62,451 nucleotides of DNA from Cytobacillus horneckiae (lineage in GTDB: Bacteria; Bacillota; Bacilli; Bacillales; Cytobacillaceae), in contig NZ_PISD01000009.1 of assembly GCF_002835735.1 (NCBI RefSeq), forward strand, positions 1 through 62,451, read 5' to 3'. The first letter of the stretch is position 1. Each line of letters starts with the position of its first letter. The notes under the pieces were generated by a model. It did not search any database. It was given only the letters and a program-made list of their open reading frames with translations, and was not told the origin of the DNA. Made by a program: the position numbers and the translations under genes. Shown piece after piece: positions 9,763-18,889 of this stretch.

Positions 9763-11133
9763 TTGGCATTTCAATTTAGATTGCCTGATATCGGTGAAGG
9801 TATCCATGAAGGTGAAATCGTCAAGTGGTTTGTTAAAACAGGCGATGAAGTTCAAGAAGATGATGTACTTTGCGAAGTTCAAAACGATAAAGCAGTTGTT
9901 GAGATTCCCTCTCCTGTTAAAGGGAAGGTAGAAGAAATTCTAGTTGAAGAAGGGACCGTTGCAACTGTAGGACAGGTCCTTATTACTTTTGATGCTCCTG
10001 GTTATGAAGATTTGAAGTTTAAAGGTGACCATGAGGATGAGGAGCAAGCAAAAACTGAGGAAAAAGCAGCGGAGAAAACTGAAGCACAAGTACAGGCTAC
10101 AGGTGAAGCTGGGCAAGAGGTGAAAAAGGAAGAAGCACCGTCACAAGGAGAGAAAGCAGAAGGTAAAGTAATTTCTCAAACTGAAACGGATTCTAATATT
10201 CGCATTATTGCTATGCCATCAGTTAGAAAATATGCAAGAGAAAAAGGCGTCGATATTAAACAAGTGAATGGCAGCGGAAAAAATGGCCGCATTCAAAAAG
10301 AAGATATCGACAAATACCTTGATGGTGGTACTGAAACAGCCGAAGCTTCAACTGAACAGCAAGATACTGCACCGCAAAGTGAAGCGAAAGAAACTGCACC
10401 TGCGGCCGCTCAAAAAATTCCTGAGGGTAGCTACCCTGAAACTCGTGAAAAAATGAGCGGTATCCGTAAAGCGATTGCGAAGGCAATGGTTAATTCCAAG
10501 CATACAGCTCCGCATGTCACTTTAATGGATGAAGTGGACGTAACGAAACTTGTTGCACACCGTAAGAAATTCAAAGAAATTGCAGCAGAAAAAGGAATTA
10601 AATTAACATTCCTACCTTATGTAGTTAAGGCGTTGACAAGTGCTCTTCGTGAGTATCCGATCTTAAATACATCTCTTGATGATGAGGCTGGAGAAATCGT
10701 TCATAAGCATTACTACAACATCGGAATTGCGGCTGACACTGATAAAGGCTTGCTAGTACCGGTAATTAAGGATGCTGACAGAAAATCTACTTTTGCAATA
10801 TCAAATGAAATCAATGAACTGGCAACAAAAGCTCGTGATGGTAAATTAGCCTCTGATGAAATGAAGGGTGCGTCTTGCACAATCACAAATATTGGATCAG
10901 CAGGCGGACAATGGTTTACACCAGTTATTAATCATCCGGAAGTGGCAATTTTAGGCATTGGACGCATAGCTGAGAAGCCAATCGTTAAAGATGGAGAAAT
11001 TGTTGCCGCACCTGTACTCGCGTTATCTTTGAGCTTTGACCATAGAATCATTGATGGAGCAACTGCTCAAAACGCGCTAAACCACATCAAGCGTTTACTA
11101 AACGACCCAGAATTATTGCTAATGGAGGCGTAA
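9763..11133 (+). CDS. pdhC: Dihydrolipoamide acetyltransferase, PDH E2
   Basis: The E2 core of PDH (456 residues) transfers acetyl from lipoate to CoA. Domains in order: one lipoyl domain (residues 1-80, lipoylated Lys43 in QNDKAVV), an Ala/Glu/Lys-rich linker, a peripheral-subunit-binding domain (about 148-185, [15 protein letters not shown]), a second linker, and the catalytic domain from about 225 with the active site [10 protein letters not shown] near the C terminus. The start is TTG, with AGGATGGTGA upstream. The 73-nt gap after pdhB holds a hairpin. Confidence 0.97.
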   Translation: MAFQFRLPDIGEGIHEGEIVKWFVKTGDEVQEDDVLCEVQNDKAVVEIPSPVKGKVEEILVEEGTVATVGQVLITFDAPGYEDLKFKGDHEDEEQAKTEEKAAEKTEAQVQATGEAGQEVKKEEAPSQGEKAEGKVISQTETDSNIRIIAMPSVRKYAREKGVDIKQVNGSGKNGRIQKEDIDKYLDGGTETAEASTEQQDTAPQSEAKETAPAAAQKIPEGSYPETREKMSGIRKAIAKAMVNSKHTAPHVTLMDEVDVTKLVAHRKKFKEIAAEKGIKLTFLPYVVKALTSALREYPILNTSLDDEAGEIVHKHYYNIGIAADTDKGLLVPVIKDADRKSTFAISNEINELATKARDGKLASDEMKGASCTITNIGSAGGQWFTPVINHPEVAILGIGRIAEKPIVKDGEIVAAPVLALSLSFDHRIIDGATAQNALNHIKRLLNDPELLLMEA

Positions 11134-11136
11134 GAA

Positions 11137-12546
11137 ATGGTAGTAGGAGATTTCCCGATTGAAACAGATACAATAGTTATTGGTTCAGGTCCTGGAGGAT
11201 ATGTAGCAGCAATTCGTGCCGCTCAATTAGGACAAAAAGTTACAATTGTTGAAAAAGGAGAAGTCGGTGGAGTTTGTCTTAATGTTGGATGTATTCCTTC
11301 AAAAGCATTAATTTCTGCTGGACATCGCTATGAAACAGCTACAGAGTCTGATGCAATGGGAATCAAAGCGGAAAATGTAACTGTGGATTTTTCTAAAGTT
11401 CAAGATTTTAAAGCTGGTGTAGTGAAAAAGCTAGTTGGCGGTGTTCAAGGTTTATTAAAAGGTAATAAAATCGAAACCGTTAAAGGTGAAGCATATTTCG
11501 TTGATAGCAATACATTGCGTGTTATGGATGACAATTCTGCGCAAACCTATACATTTAAGAATGCAATTATTGCAACAGGTTCAAGACCAATTGAACTTCC
11601 TACATTTAAATATTCTAAGCGTGTCCTAAATTCTACTGGAGCATTGGCACTTGAAGAAATTCCAGAAAAGATTGCTGTCATTGGCGGTGGGGTAATTGGA
11701 ATTGAGCTTGGCGGAGCGTACGCTAGCTTTGGCTCTAAATTGACGATTCTTGAAGGTGCCGATGATATCCTTTTAGGTTTTGAAAAACAAATGACAACAC
11801 TTGTTAAAAAGAACCTTAAGAAAAAAGGCGCAGAGATTATCACAAAAGCACAAGCTAAAGGTGTCGAAGAGACAGAAAACGGTGTGAAAGTAACATATGA
11901 AGCAAAGGGCAAAGAAGAGACTCTAGAAGCAGATTATTTGTTTGTTATGGTCGGTCGCCGTCCTAATACAGATGAAATTGGACTAGAGCAAGTTGGCATT
12001 AAAATGTCTGATAAAGGCGTGATTGAAATCGACAAGCAATGCCGGACTAGCGTTAGCAATATTTACGCGATTGGTGATGTCGTTTCAGGTCCGCAATTGG
12101 CTCATAAAGCTTCTTACGAAGGTAAGATTGCAGCTGAAGCAATTGCAGGGAAACCATCAGAAATTGATTACTTAGGTATTCCTGCGGTAGTATTCGCGAA
12201 CCCAGAACTCGCTACTGTTGGCTATAATGAAGCACAAGCGAAGGAAGAAGGAATTGAATACACAGCTGCTAAATTCCCGTTTGCAGCTAATGGCCGCGCA
12301 TTAGCTTTAGATAGTACGGATGGCTATGTGAAGCTTATTACACGCAAAGAAGATGGATTAGTCATTGGTGCTCAAATCGCAGGAGCAAATGCATCTGATA
12401 TGATTGCTGAACTAGGCTTGGCAATTGAAGCAGGGATGACTGCAGAAGATTTAGCGATGACTATTCATGCTCACCCGACATTAGGTGAAATTACAATGGA
12501 AGCAGCAGAGGTTGCATTAGGCACGCCAATTCACATTGTAAAATAA
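11137..12546 (+). CDS. pdhD: Dihydrolipoamide dehydrogenase, E3
   Basis: FAD-dependent E3 (469 residues) reoxidises the lipoyl groups of PdhC with NAD+. The FAD motif [10 protein letters not shown] is at the N terminus. The redox disulfide is [13 protein letters not shown], the NAD-binding loop is [12 protein letters not shown], and the C-terminal catalytic pair is HAHPTLGE. It starts 4 nt after pdhC and ends the operon before a strong terminator. In Bacillus the same E3 often also serves the 2-oxoglutarate and branched-chain complexes. Confidence 0.97.
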   Translation: MVVGDFPIETDTIVIGSGPGGYVAAIRAAQLGQKVTIVEKGEVGGVCLNVGCIPSKALISAGHRYETATESDAMGIKAENVTVDFSKVQDFKAGVVKKLVGGVQGLLKGNKIETVKGEAYFVDSNTLRVMDDNSAQTYTFKNAIIATGSRPIELPTFKYSKRVLNSTGALALEEIPEKIAVIGGGVIGIELGGAYASFGSKLTILEGADDILLGFEKQMTTLVKKNLKKKGAEIITKAQAKGVEETENGVKVTYEAKGKEETLEADYLFVMVGRRPNTDEIGLEQVGIKMSDKGVIEIDKQCRTSVSNIYAIGDVVSGPQLAHKASYEGKIAAEAIAGKPSEIDYLGIPAVVFANPELATVGYNEAQAKEEGIEYTAAKFPFAANGRALALDSTDGYVKLITRKEDGLVIGAQIAGANASDMIAELGLAIEAGMTAEDLAMTIHAHPTLGEITMEAAEVALGTPIHIVK

Positions 12547-12557
12547 TCATTAGTTAT

Positions 12558-12596
12558 AAAAAGGCTTTCTCTAATTAATTAGAGAAAGCCTTTTTG
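12558..12596 (+). terminator. Terminator of the pdh operon
   Basis: AAAAAGGCTTTCTCTAATT pairs with AATTAGAGAAAGCCTTTTT, a near-perfect long stem ending in a T-run. Confidence 0.92.
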
Positions 12597-12788
12597 TTCA
12601 TCCTTACATAAGAGTACTTTTGGTTGATTTAAACAGAGGCAATATTCAGTGTATGATAAGGAAAATAAGATATCTGCTTACCGCATATATTACTAGTACG
12701 ACAAACTAAAATCCTTCATTAGAGAACGATTCAATCTGCTAAAAGAAAAGCAAGTTAATTCTAATGGGATATGGGGAAAGTGAAATAT

Positions 12789-13037
12789 ATGATGGGCGGT
12801 GGGGTTGTGAAATTGTACACAGTGATTTTAATTCAGCTCATGATTTGGAGCTGCTATACATTCATTGAATGGCTATCTAAATATGATCAGCTCTTATATA
12901 AAGTAATGATGTTTCTTGTCTTTTTTTATTTAGCGATAATGATCGGCAACTATTTAATGAAGTCTAAACGAAAAACAATGCTTGCTACAAGTATGAGTTT
13001 AATTGTATATGCTTCTTTTTATTTTTTTAGCTTCTAA
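12789..13037 (+). CDS. Small membrane protein of unknown function
   Basis: About 82 residues with three likely membrane segments: VILIQLMIWSCYTFIEWL, VMMFLVFFYLAIMIGNYL and MLATSMSLIVYASFYFFSF, separated by short charged loops. No motif is recognised. The start is uncertain: ATG at 12789 or 12792 follows GGGGAAAGTG at a fair distance, ATG at 12771 has no ribosome site, and GTG at 12807 sits too close to a GGTGGGG. It lies between the pdh terminator and the deacetylase gene, apparently on its own. Confidence 0.55.
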   Translation: MMGGGVVKLYTVILIQLMIWSCYTFIEWLSKYDQLLYKVMMFLVFFYLAIMIGNYLMKSKRKTMLATSMSLIVYASFYFFSF

Positions 13038-13191
13038 GAAAAAGAGATATGAGTGAGAATGAAAATAAGCTTGCCTAATAAAAGCATGGAATTTAGCTCA
13101 TATGAAGGAGTTTTTAAAAACAAGGAACACTGTGTTTGTTTTCATAACTTCCTCCCTGTTTTAAAACGTGTGTTTAGAAAGGAAGAGTATA

Positions 13192-14022
13192 ATGATTAAG
13201 ATGAAATGGGTATTATTGTTGATCGTATTCATGGTTGCAGGCTGCAGCTCAGGCGTCAATGAATCACCGGAGAAGCATTCGGACAAGCCTCTTGTGAATG
13301 AGGAGAATAGAAATGAAGAGAAGCCTAAAGAGTCAGAACGAAATGAAGCAGAGAAAGAAGAAGAGAAGGAAACGATGAGTCCTATCACTGAACCGAAATA
13401 TGAGGTAAATGAAGCAAGTTGGAAGCTGGATCCAATCGGTAATGCAAATGAAAAAGTCGTCCTGCTAACAATAGATGATGCACCAGATCAGTATGCAGTA
13501 CAAATGGCAGAGACACTCCGCGAGCTTGGTGCAAATGCAATCTTTTTTGTTAATGGCCATTTTTTAGATACGAATGAGGGGGAGCAGGCTTTAAAGAAAA
13601 TACATGAACTCGGTTTTCTGATAGGCAATCACACATATAATCATAAAAACTTGACGGAAATCTCTGCAGAAGAACAAAGAGAAGAAATTGTTCACTTAAA
13701 TAATCGGATTGAGAAGATTATTGGTGAAAGGCCAAAGTTTTTTAGAGCGCCCTTTGGAGCGAATACTGATGAAAGCTTAGAAATTGCAAAAGACGAAGAA
13801 ATGATTGCGATGAATTGGACATACGGTTATGACTGGGAGAAGGAATACCAATCTAAGGCTGAGCTGACCAAAATAATGGTCGATACCCCTTATTTAAGTG
13901 AAGGGGCGATTCTGTTAATGCATGATCGGCAATGGACAAATGACGCCTTAGTGGATATTGTTAAAGGTCTTAAAGACAAAGGCTATGAAATGGCGGATCC
14001 CAATACTATAAAAACATATTAA
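13192..14022 (+). CDS. Polysaccharide deacetylase-family lipoprotein
   Basis: Membrane-anchored NodB-type (CE4) hydrolase, 276 residues. The signal peptide ends in V-A-G-C (Cys18). A Glu/Lys/Asn-rich linker covers about residues 25-65. The NodB domain follows with TIDDAPD (motif 1; both Asp present, Gly replaced by Ala), HTYNH (metal His pair), RAPFG (motif 3) and LLMHD (motif 5). The expected role is deacetylation of peptidoglycan or another wall glycan, but the substrate cannot be read from sequence. ATG at 13192 follows GAAAGGAAGAG; the in-frame extension to 13168 has no ribosome site. Confidence 0.88.
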   Translation: MIKMKWVLLLIVFMVAGCSSGVNESPEKHSDKPLVNEENRNEEKPKESERNEAEKEEEKETMSPITEPKYEVNEASWKLDPIGNANEKVVLLTIDDAPDQYAVQMAETLRELGANAIFFVNGHFLDTNEGEQALKKIHELGFLIGNHTYNHKNLTEISAEEQREEIVHLNNRIEKIIGERPKFFRAPFGANTDESLEIAKDEEMIAMNWTYGYDWEKEYQSKAELTKIMVDTPYLSEGAILLMHDRQWTNDALVDIVKGLKDKGYEMADPNTIKTY

Positions 14023-14027
14023 AAAAA

Positions 14028-14053
14028 AGGATAAGCCTATTCGGGCTTATCCT
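14028..14053. terminator. Terminator, left copy flanking element B
   Basis: AGGATAAGCC-TATTCG-GGCTTATCCT just after the deacetylase gene. It is duplicated at 14164-14187. Confidence 0.8.
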
Positions 14054-14163
14054 CAGTGTGTTTGAGAAAGTGATTAAAAGAAAAATTAGAGAGCTGTTCG
14101 GTCGCCTCGGAAAATCCGAAACTCTTCATTTTTATTTTTGATATGAGTTTCTTCACACTCTTG
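14054..14163 (-). mobile_element. Terminator-associated intergenic element, copy B
   Basis: About 110 bp in reverse orientation. On the minus strand it reads GAAGAAACTCATATC, then AAAAATGAAGAGTTTCGGAT and TTTCCGAGGC, the same order as copies A, C and D. Short inverted ends (AGTGTG near 14055, CACACT near 14155) lie inside the duplicated hairpins. No reading frame. Confidence 0.8.
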
Positions 14164-14187
14164 GGATAAGCTTATTCAGGCTTATCC
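14164..14187 (-). terminator. Terminator, right copy flanking element B
   Basis: GGATAAGC-TTATTCAG-GCTTATCC, sharing stem and loop with the hairpin at 14028-14053. Its right arm overlaps the last codons and stop of the minus-strand gene ending at 14172. The outward TCTTTTTCTTTT run lies on the plus strand. Confidence 0.7.
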
Positions 14188-14525
14188 TCTTTTTCTTTTC
14201 TCGTCGGCCTCCCGTTAATAAATCTTGCGATAATGGAGTAAATGGAGAAAAACAAAAGGAAATAGCTCATGAACGTTAAAAGCAACGGAATCCATTTAAT
14301 TGCTGTTTTCTCATCCATTGGCGACTCAAAATCAATAATGGCAGGGTAAGAATTTTTATCTTCTGGTAAAGTTAATGTTTGTTCGGCAAATGGAAATGGG
14401 CCGCCGAAAATAAGTGTCTTCTCTAATTCATCAGGCTTTTCTTCGATATAAGCATTGAAGATGAACGGAGAAATAATGGAAAAAGCTAAAGCGATAATAC
14501 CGATAATCATCACACGGTTTTTCAT
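14172..14525 (-). CDS. Membrane protein of unknown function, two membrane segments
   Basis: 117 residues. A membrane segment at 6-25 (IIGIIALAFSIISPFIFNAY), an extracellular loop of about 50 residues with FGGPFPFAEQTLTLPED, a second segment at about 80-101 (WIPLLLTFMSYFLLFFSIYS), and a positively charged tail. The in-out-in topology and small size give no function. GAGGTGTGAAG precedes the ATG. The last codons lie inside the terminator copy that flanks element B. Confidence 0.7.
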   Translation of the reverse strand: MKNRVMIIGIIALAFSIISPFIFNAYIEEKPDELEKTLIFGGPFPFAEQTLTLPEDKNSYPAIIDFESPMDEKTAIKWIPLLLTFMSYFLLFFSIYSIIARFINGRPTRKEKEDKPE

Positions 14526-14626
14526 TTTTACTTCACACCTCTTAGCTGAGCAATCTATTGTGTTAGTACATTGATGAGGAGGAGGGGAGATAAGGTGTTT
14601 ACGGTTTGTCCACTCTGTTTAAAAGA

Positions 14627-15061
14627 TTACTTTCTTGGGTAGAAGTACATCACACGGCCATTAAATAAATGTAATTCAGCTTTTAACTTCTTGGCAAGAA
14701 ATTTACAGAATTCATTTGCCTTTCCTTTATCACCGAAAGTTGCTGTTTCTGGTAAGGTAATTTGAATAAAGGATTGCAGCTTGTCTGTTCCGTTTTCATC
14801 ATGGATGACTTCTTTATCAATGCCTAGCATAATAAGATTATACCTATCTTCATCAGAGCGAAGATAAAACCAGCTGCCCTTTGCATCAGGCTGTTCTTCA
14901 ATTTTATAAGGAAATGCTGCTTCATCATAGCTCCAATTTACTTGGTTTCCAGTTTTTGCAGTGATTTCTTTATAATAATGAAAATACTCCTTAATCATTT
15001 CAGTTGATATATTTTCAGCCTCAGATGATGGTACAAGTTTGATATATGCATTAGCAGTCAT
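14627..15061 (-). CDS. DUF1885 family protein
   Basis: A cytoplasmic protein of about 144 residues with the pattern of the Bacillus DUF1885 family: AYIKLVP at the start, WSYDEAAFPY in the middle and KANEFCKFLAKKL near the end. ATG at 15061 is preferred because GGGTTAGG lies just upstream; the frame extends to 15097 without another ribosome site. Function unknown. It is a single gene divergent from the DUF3055 gene. Confidence 0.8.
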   Translation of the reverse strand: MTANAYIKLVPSSEAENISTEMIKEYFHYYKEITAKTGNQVNWSYDEAAFPYKIEEQPDAKGSWFYLRSDEDRYNLIMLGIDKEVIHDENGTDKLQSFIQITLPETATFGDKGKANEFCKFLAKKLKAELHLFNGRVMYFYPRK

Positions 15062-15223
15062 AAACCTAACCCCCATTTGGATTGTTGTTATCCTCACTTT
15101 ATTCTAGCATTGAATAAATTATGATGACAATGAAAAACAGAGGAAAAAATGAAAAGCTTGTAAAATTTGCTAAAATAAATTATAATAATATTCTAAATAT
15201 TTATAAAAACCAGGAGGGATGAT

Positions 15224-15523
15224 ATGGAGTTTTTTCAGAAGCTCTATGATGAGCATGAAAATGTAAATGTGCGTTTTGTAGGTTTTTCCACGGATTTAAC
15301 CCGCTATGATTTTGGTATAGTTTATACGAACCTTTTCTTTACTAAACCTCTGGTTGTTTGCATGCAAACTGGCCGCTCAACTCTCCTCGACCCTAAAGAT
15401 CTCGAAGATACTGAATACTTACAAAAGGTGTTCAAGATGGATAATACTAAACAGACAGCAGACCTTGTAGAATTTTTTCAAGATTTAATCCCGCAGACGC
15501 ATTTTGAACCTGAATATGAGTAG
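15224..15523 (+). CDS. DUF3055 family protein
   Basis: A 99-residue acidic cytoplasmic protein. The segment FVGFSTDLTRYDFGIVYTNL and the downstream VVCMQTGRSTLL match what I recall of the Firmicute-specific DUF3055 family (SAV0927-like). CAGGAGGGATGAT precedes the ATG. Function unknown. Confidence 0.75.
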   Translation: MEFFQKLYDEHENVNVRFVGFSTDLTRYDFGIVYTNLFFTKPLVVCMQTGRSTLLDPKDLEDTEYLQKVFKMDNTKQTADLVEFFQDLIPQTHFEPEYE

Positions 15524-15529
15524 GTATGT

Positions 15530-15553
15530 AGACCAGAAAGGTCTCTTTTTTTT
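15530..15553 (+). terminator. Terminator after the DUF3055 gene
   Basis: AGACC-AGAAA-GGTCT followed by CTTTTTTTTT. Confidence 0.8.
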
Positions 15554-15606
15554 GTAAAGGTATTTTGAGGCTTGATGCGATTGTTAGCATGAAAAGGTGA
15601 GACCGC

Positions 15607-15662
15607 ATCCAAACTGAAACCAAAAATTGAGTGTTGAAAGAAAAATGGTCACAGTTATGCTT
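15607..15662. repeat. Degraded single copy of the 52-bp repeat
   Basis: AACTGAAACCAAAAATTGAG, then GAAAGAAAAATGGTCACAG and TTATGC, follow the same order as the array unit at the window start, with several changes. It lies upstream of the SR1 locus and has no coding content. Confidence 0.65.
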
Positions 15663-15765
15663 AATGGGCATTGCGGTTTTGTGACTAGGAATAAGGATAT
15701 ACATACGACTCAGTTTTTCATTTATTTAGAGGCAAGAACATTGTAGTCATCTATTTATTGATAAT

Positions 15766-15831
15766 TATGACATACTATAAGGTATATTCATGGCTATTGA
15801 TATACATTTAAAATTATAAGTGTTATATAAT
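15766..15831 (+). promoter_or_regulatory. Candidate SR1 promoter with CcpN-like operators
   Basis: Proposed -35 TATACA (15801-15806), 17-bp spacer and extended -10 TG-T-TATATA (15821-15829). TATGACATACT at 15766-15776 fits the CcpN consensus as I recall it (TRTGHYATAYW) at all 11 positions. ATTGATATACA at 15796-15806 fits 9 of 11 and covers the -35; the two are 30 bp apart. In B. subtilis SR1 is repressed by CcpN under glycolytic conditions. The promoter call is inference. Confidence 0.5.
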
Positions 15832-15915
15832 TGGGCTTGCATAATTAATAAGGTTATATTATTATTGATTTATGATGATACCGCTTTCAAATATTTCGTG
15901 AAGGGATTGAAAAGA

Positions 15916-16038
15916 ATGGGTACAATTGTATGCCAAACTTGCAATTCAACAATTGATTACTTTGAAGATGAAAAAGTATCAGTATTGTACGCAAAATGCG
16001 GCTGCAGCTGCGATCAAAATGATAAAACAGAAAAATAG
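15916..16038 (+). CDS. sr1P: SR1P, GapA-binding peptide
   Basis: A 40-residue peptide beginning MGTIVCQTCN and continuing IDYFEDEKVSVLY then KCGCSC, the recognisable SR1P pattern with two Cys clusters that may bind metal. In B. subtilis SR1P binds glyceraldehyde-3-phosphate dehydrogenase GapA, stabilises gapA mRNA and promotes the GapA-RNase J1 interaction. Here rnjA is in the same window. The frame is open back to 15820, but ATG at 15916 matches the family. The ribosome site is modest (AAGGG, about 11 nt away). Confidence 0.88.
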   Translation: MGTIVCQTCNSTIDYFEDEKVSVLYAKCGCSCDQNDKTEK

Positions 16039-16050
16039 TTTGATAGATAT

Positions 16051-16090
16051 AAAGCACAATGAATTGATGTACATTCATTGTGCTTTTTTA
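16051..16090 (+). terminator. SR1 terminator
   Basis: AAAGCACAATGAAT and ATTCATTGTGCTTT form a 14-bp stem with an 8-nt loop, followed by six T. Confidence 0.92.
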
Positions 16091-16160
16091 ATTAAAAAAC
16101 TGAATGTATTAAAATAATATTGGGAAGGGACGGAACAATTATTTGATGCATAACAGCCAA

Positions 16161-16182
16161 AAAAACCCTCTGTAAAAGAGGG
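16161..16182 (-). terminator. Terminator of speA
   Basis: On the minus strand CCCTCT-TTTAC-AGAGGG is followed by TTTTTTT, just past the speA stop. Confidence 0.85.
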
Positions 16183-16191
16183 CAATAAAAA

Positions 16192-17661
16192 TTATTTGAT
16201 TGCTTTATGTTCCTTTATGACGCGAAGGAATTTAAAATCATAATCCTCAGGCCCTTGTACAGGCAATCCTGCTTCCATGTTTGTCTTTATATATTGCAAA
16301 TTTTCTTTTGTTATAATTTCACCAGGTGTGAAAATTGGAATACCTGGCGGATATACCATTATGAATTCTGCAATAATTCTGCCCTCAGATTCATCAAAAG
16401 GTACAAGTTCACTGTCTGCATAAAAGGCATCTCTTGGAGAGAGGGCGAGCAGCGGAATATTTGGAAGCAGCACTTGCGCTTCGACTTTTGCAGCCTTTCC
16501 GTGCCGTTCTGCCGACAATTGTTTTAATGCTTGTATAAGAATGTCTGCCTCTGCCTTAGTATCTCCAGGTGTAATGATACAAAGGATGTTATATAAGTCA
16601 GACATTTCCACTTCAATATGATAATGCTCTCTCAGCCATATCTCTACATCAAAACCATTCAGGCCAAGATCTTTCACACAGATGATTAATTTTGTTGGGT
16701 CATAATCAAAGGTTGCCTTCGAGCCTAAAATTTCCTTACCGATACAATGTATATGCTCGATATTGTTTAACTCGCTTCTAATGTAGTTCGAAAGCGTGAT
16801 TGTCTCTTCTAGGAGCGCTTTGCCCTCAGTAGCTAATCTTTTTCTCGCTACATCCAATGAGGCTAGAAGTAAATAGGATGTGGATGTTGTTGTAAGCATA
16901 CTAAGAATCGTTTGTACTCTTTTAGGAGAAACGAGGTTTCCTTTTAAATTAAGTATCGAGCTTTGTGTCATTGATCCGCCTAATTTATGAACACTGGTAG
17001 CAGATAAATCAGCACCTGCCTGCATTGCTGACATTGGAAGCTCATCATGGAAATGGATATGGACTCCATGTGCTTCATCAACTAAAACCGGGACATTGTA
17101 AGAATGAGCTATATCAACAATTTGTTTTAAATCTGCCGATATTCCGAAATAAGTAGGGTTAATAACGAGCAATCCCTTTGCATCGGGGTGCTGTTCAAGC
17201 GCCTTTGAGACAGCATCTGTTGTTATGCCATGTGAAATTCCGAGCTCTCTGTCAACTACAGGATGTATAAAAATCGGCGTTGCTCCTGAAAAGATAATTG
17301 CGGACATCACTGATTTATGAACATTTCTCGGCACGATGATTTTTTCACCTGGGCCGCAAACAGCCATGACCATCGTCATAATAGCACCGCTTGTACCTTG
17401 AACTGAGAAAAATGTTTGATCTGCGCCAAAAGCTTCTGCTGCAAGATCCTGAGCCTCCTTAATGATCCCTTTCGGTTGATGAAGGTCATCTAAAGGCCCT
17501 ATATTAATAAGATCAATTGATAATGCGTTATCTCCAATAAATTCCCTAAAATCAGGGTCAATTCCTTTCCCTTTTTTATGGCCGGGAATATGAAATTGGA
17601 CCGGATTTTGTTCCGCATGTGCGAGTAAACCACTGAATAATGGTGTTGCAGATTGAGACAA
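16192..17661 (-). CDS. speA: Arginine decarboxylase (Orn/Lys/Arg decarboxylase family)
   Basis: PLP-dependent fold-I decarboxylase, 489 residues (B. subtilis SpeA about 490). It is expected to make agmatine from arginine, the first step of polyamine synthesis in Bacillus. N-terminal HIPGHKKG, VQGTSGA (cofactor phosphate site), VDEAHGVH and the Schiff-base Lys in SVHKLGGSMTQ are present. The C-terminal domain has YPPGIPIFTPGE. Position beside SR1 supports SpeA over a lysine decarboxylase. The start is TTG with GAGGTGTGG upstream. Confidence 0.9.
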   Translation of the reverse strand: MSQSATPLFSGLLAHAEQNPVQFHIPGHKKGKGIDPDFREFIGDNALSIDLINIGPLDDLHQPKGIIKEAQDLAAEAFGADQTFFSVQGTSGAIMTMVMAVCGPGEKIIVPRNVHKSVMSAIIFSGATPIFIHPVVDRELGISHGITTDAVSKALEQHPDAKGLLVINPTYFGISADLKQIVDIAHSYNVPVLVDEAHGVHIHFHDELPMSAMQAGADLSATSVHKLGGSMTQSSILNLKGNLVSPKRVQTILSMLTTTSTSYLLLASLDVARKRLATEGKALLEETITLSNYIRSELNNIEHIHCIGKEILGSKATFDYDPTKLIICVKDLGLNGFDVEIWLREHYHIEVEMSDLYNILCIITPGDTKAEADILIQALKQLSAERHGKAAKVEAQVLLPNIPLLALSPRDAFYADSELVPFDESEGRIIAEFIMVYPPGIPIFTPGEIITKENLQYIKTNMEAGLPVQGPEDYDFKFLRVIKEHKAIK

Positions 17662-17861
17662 TTTATTTCCACACCTCTTTAAAAAAATTCTATTTTGCTA
17701 AGAAACAAATGAATTATAGCATTTATAGCCGGTAATGCATAGAAAGATTATAAATTATTATGACCAGGAATGTTAAAAACAATAAAGTGTGCGCCAACAA
17801 AACAGGATTTTTAGCAGCAATGTCGAATTTTATATAAGTGAATGAACGGAGGTATGTAAAA

Positions 17862-18818
17862 ATGGAATGGAAAACTAGAATTACCGATTTGCTTAATATT
17901 AAGTATCCAATTATTCAAGGCGGGTTGGCACATTTAGCGTATTCCGATTTAGCTGCAGCGGTGTCAAATGCAGGCGGCCTTGGGCAAATCACTGCAATGT
18001 CTTTAAATAATCCTGATGAATTAAGAGAAGAAATCCGCAGAGTGAAAACGCTTACTGATCAACCATTCGGGGTTAACTTTGCGATTGGCCAGCACGGGCG
18101 GCCTTTTACTGATTTTTTAGATATTGCTATTGAAGAGAAAGTGCCAGTCGTTACAATGACAGGTGGCAATCCAGTCCCGTTTTTCGAGCATTTAAAGGGA
18201 GTGGATGTAAAAACGCTTGTTTTAGTTGCTGCGAAAAGGCAGGCGATAAAAGCGGAAAAACTAGGTGCAGATGCAGTAATGGTTGTCGGTCAGGAAGGCG
18301 GTGGTCATCTTGGCAGAGATGATGTCGGCACGATGGTGCTTATACCTCAGGTCGTAGATGCAGTGTCCATTCCTGTTGTTGCTTCAGGCGGAATTGGTGA
18401 TGGAAGAGGATTGATGGCAGCCTTAAGTTTAGGAGCAGAAGGAATTGAAATGGGCACAAGGTTTATCGCAACAAAGGAGTGCGTACATGCTAGTGATGTT
18501 TATAAAAATCGCCTTGTAGAGGGGACGGAAACGGATACAGCTGTTATTAAAAGAACCATTGGCGCTCCTGCTCGCGTGATTGCTAATCCATGGACAGATC
18601 AAATATTAGCAATTGAAGAAGAAAACGGCGGTTATGAACGGTTAAAAGATTTTATTAGCGGGGAAGCCAATAAACAGTACATATATAATGGGAATGAAAA
18701 TGAGGGCTTTGGCTGGGCCGGTCAAGTAATGGGTCTGATAAAAGATATACCTACTGTTGATGCCCTATTTAAGAAAATGATCGGCGATGCGGAAGACATT
18801 CGCTCAAAATGGTCATAA
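17862..18818 (+). CDS. Nitronate monooxygenase / FabK-like FMN oxidoreductase
   Basis: TIM-barrel flavoprotein of about 318 residues. Features: PIIQGGLAHLAYSDLAAAVS near the N terminus, GVNFAIG, and the family signature around GQEGGGHLGRDD with the catalytic-type His and the FMN-phosphate loop VASGGIGDGRGL. Members either oxidise alkyl nitronates or reduce enoyl-ACP (FabK), and sequence alone does not separate them here. ATG at 17862 follows CGGAGGTATG; the frame extends to 17838 without support. Apparently monocistronic. Confidence 0.85.
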   Translation: MEWKTRITDLLNIKYPIIQGGLAHLAYSDLAAAVSNAGGLGQITAMSLNNPDELREEIRRVKTLTDQPFGVNFAIGQHGRPFTDFLDIAIEEKVPVVTMTGGNPVPFFEHLKGVDVKTLVLVAAKRQAIKAEKLGADAVMVVGQEGGGHLGRDDVGTMVLIPQVVDAVSIPVVASGGIGDGRGLMAALSLGAEGIEMGTRFIATKECVHASDVYKNRLVEGTETDTAVIKRTIGAPARVIANPWTDQILAIEEENGGYERLKDFISGEANKQYIYNGNENEGFGWAGQVMGLIKDIPTVDALFKKMIGDAEDIRSKWS

Positions 18819-18889
18819 TAAAGGTATTGCAGTCTAATTTTACCTAAAGTAAAATCAGCTAGTAAGTTAAACTCCGAGGTGAAAAAGAT

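Larger units (their letters stand above)
15837..16090 (+). ncRNA. sr1: SR1 dual-function regulatory RNA
   Basis: In B. subtilis SR1 (about 205 nt) lies upstream of speA in the pdhD-speA interval. It both base-pairs with ahrC mRNA and encodes the SR1P peptide. Here the SR1P frame, a strong terminator and the neighbouring convergent speA gene are all present. The 5' end is inferred from the proposed -10 box, giving about 250 nt. The pairing region for ahrC cannot be judged without that mRNA. Confidence 0.75.
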
